This document shows, piece by piece, positions 62,946-64,000 of a stretch of 64,000 bases of DNA (positions are counted from its first letter, which is position 1; every line of letters starts with the position of its first letter). Both the position numbers and the translations under genes were made by a program. The notes under the pieces were generated by a model. It was not told the DNA's origin. It saw only the letters and a list, made by a program, of their open reading frames with translations, and did no database searches. The stretch is taken from assembly GCF_002483235.1 (NCBI RefSeq), contig NZ_DLHN01000028.1, forward strand, positions 62,247-126,246, in the 5' to 3' direction. The DNA is from Pedobacter glucosidilyticus. Its GTDB lineage: Bacteria > Bacteroidota > Bacteroidia > Sphingobacteriales > Sphingobacteriaceae.

Positions 62946-63042
62946 TGCTCAATAAAAATAGGCTTGGCCTTTGTTAGTTTTAAAACACAAGTGATACCGA
63001 TATTCTTATAGCATGTAAATCGGTATTTTATAATTAATATCC

Positions 63043-63050
63043 TATTTTTG
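63043..63050 (+). promoter_or_regulatory. -7 box of the 7TM-HD gene
   Basis: TATTTTTG, an exact TAnnTTTG box, 14 bases before the GTG start at 63065. It supports that start. Confidence 0.4.
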
Positions 63051-63064
63051 AACAAATTATACAA

Positions 63065-64000
63065 GTGGCTACTATCAACAGAGATTCGCACAAGATTATT
63101 TATAGGAAATATGCCTATGCCCTTAAATATGTTTTAATGGTGTTTAGCATCCTGTTTATCACTGCTATATTACCCAAACAAGCCAGATTCAAATATGAAT
63201 TTGAAAAGGGTGTGGTTTGGATGCATGATGACTTAATATCGCCTTATAATTTCGCTATCAGAAAAACTACACAAGAGATAAAATCTGATAAGGATAATAT
63301 CTTAAAGTCTATTTTGCCTGTTTACCGTTTAGATGATAAGGTTTTAGAAGTACAGTTAAGCGAGTATCAGGCAGATTTTGAAGCCAAATGGCGTTCTGCA
63401 GGTTTACCCGATGATGATTACAAAGAAAGAACTTTTGAATTTGGTTTTGAGCTATTAAAAAATATCTATCAAAAAGGTGTTATTGGATTAAATAAGAATT
63501 ATCAGAAAGAAAAAGATAATGCTAACTATTTAATCATGTTGTTGAAAAACAACGTGAAAACAGAAGTAAGTACAGCAACTTTATTAACCACAACATCGGC
63601 TTTTTCTTTGGCCAGCGAACGTGTGGTTGAGAATAAAAAAGTAAGAACTGATATTCTAGTAAACGTTCTTAAAGATAGGATAACGCCAAATATTTTATTA
63701 GATGAACGCTTTACAGAAAGCTTACAAAAGCAAGCTATAGAGAATGTTTCCTCTACCAGAGGTATGGTGCAAAAGGGTGAGGTGATTATTGAAAATGGTT
63801 CTACCATCAATGATGAGGCTTATCAAAAACTAGAATCTTTACGTTTAGCTTATGAGGAGAATGCAAGAGTAACGGGAGATAGAAATTTAGTGCTTTTAGG
63901 TCAGTTTTTATTAGTTGCACTTATTGTGTCTTTACTGATGGTTTTTCTTTACCTATTTAGAAAAGATATTTTTCAGGATAACAGACAAATCTCTTTAATC
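63065..64000 (+). CDS. 7TM-HD family phosphohydrolase (PgpH-type), 3' truncated by window
   Basis: Open from GTG 63065 to the window end (312 codons). The start is membrane-proximal: a cytoplasmic stub, one helix (LKYVLMVFSILFITAIL), then an extracytoplasmic region of about 240 residues with repeated SxxxILPVYRLDD and GMVQKGEVIIENGSTINDEA segments, and the first helix of a membrane block (LVLLGQFLLVALIVSLLMVF). This matches 7TMR-HDED/PgpH proteins, which hydrolyse cyclic di-AMP with a C-terminal HD domain not seen here. No ATG precedes the first helix in this frame. Function is inferred from the N-terminal part only. Confidence 0.8.
   Translation, partial: MATINRDSHKIIYRKYAYALKYVLMVFSILFITAILPKQARFKYEFEKGVVWMHDDLISPYNFAIRKTTQEIKSDKDNILKSILPVYRLDDKVLEVQLSEYQADFEAKWRSAGLPDDDYKERTFEFGFELLKNIYQKGVIGLNKNYQKEKDNANYLIMLLKNNVKTEVSTATLLTTTSAFSLASERVVENKKVRTDILVNVLKDRITPNILLDERFTESLQKQAIENVSSTRGMVQKGEVIIENGSTINDEAYQKLESLRLAYEENARVTGDRNLVLLGQFLLVALIVSLLMVFLYLFRKDIFQDNRQISLI

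Overview
The window is a stretch of a low-GC Bacteroidota chromosome, most likely Sphingobacteriaceae (Pedobacter or a close relative). The evidence is a fused SecDF, the dxr-rseP pair, DUF3822 and DUF6671 genes, several TAnnTTTG-type -7 promoter boxes, few Shine-Dalgarno sites, TTG/GTG starts, and intergenic hairpin repeats of the kind common in this group. I ran no database search, so names rest on motifs and length. Most of the window is ordinary housekeeping sequence, with two small accessory patches.

Layout. 1-3.8 kb: GH3-family gene (5'-truncated by the window), dxr, rseP, hscB. 3.8-5.2 kb: tRNA-Leu(CAA) whose last 12 bases and downstream terminator are repeated 1231 bp later. The interval looks like an integrated-element scar holding an antitoxin gene, a frameshifted RelE/ParE-type toxin and a decayed lipoprotein-like gene. 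5.4-12.3 kb: DUF6326 membrane protein, clpB, SRPBCC protein, pyrE, NUDIX hydrolase, coaD, rsmD, DUF3822. 12.3-16.2 kb: RecD-like helicase, an output-less CHASE3 membrane protein, a YdeI-like protein, a cation/proton antiporter. 16.4-24.7 kb: a tightly packed six-gene minus-strand operon (two secreted carbohydrate-active enzymes, a RuBisCO-like protein, a DUF1537 sugar-acid kinase, an Asp/Glu-racemase-fold enzyme lacking its second cysteine, and a BASS-family transporter). This looks like uptake and breakdown of an unusual, possibly branched, plant sugar or sugar acid.

24.8-39.4 kb: endonuclease V, NlpC/P60 lipoprotein, exonuclease with a DUF3820 tail, aldose-1-epimerase-like protein, GH1 beta-glucosidase, DUF6671, an acidic small protein, secDF, folA, thyA, ispE, a 55-bp ATTG microsatellite, GH27 alpha-galactosidase, cupin, exported HIU hydrolase. 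39.5-43.4 kb: trpD-trpF-trpB-trpA preceded by a leader that encodes a 17-residue peptide with three consecutive Trp codons and a terminator, a classic transcription attenuator. 43.4-49.8 kb: recR-GT2-SDR operon, Na+/solute symporter, LOG-family protein, DUF892 ferritin-like protein, pyrD.

49.8-53.5 kb is a second, decayed accessory patch: a frameshifted winged-helix remnant, a C-terminally shortened DUF1016 nuclease, an unknown secreted protein, two very small ORFs and several intergenic repeats. 53.5-64 kb returns to core functions: thiolase, an exported protein of unknown function, two tandem POT peptide transporters, polyprenol-phosphate-mannose synthase-like GT2, a CE2-like SGNH esterase, ruvB, a conserved hypothetical, and the start of a 7TM-HD (PgpH-type) phosphohydrolase cut by the window end. 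The two strongest leads are the RuBisCO-like sugar-acid operon and the trp attenuator.
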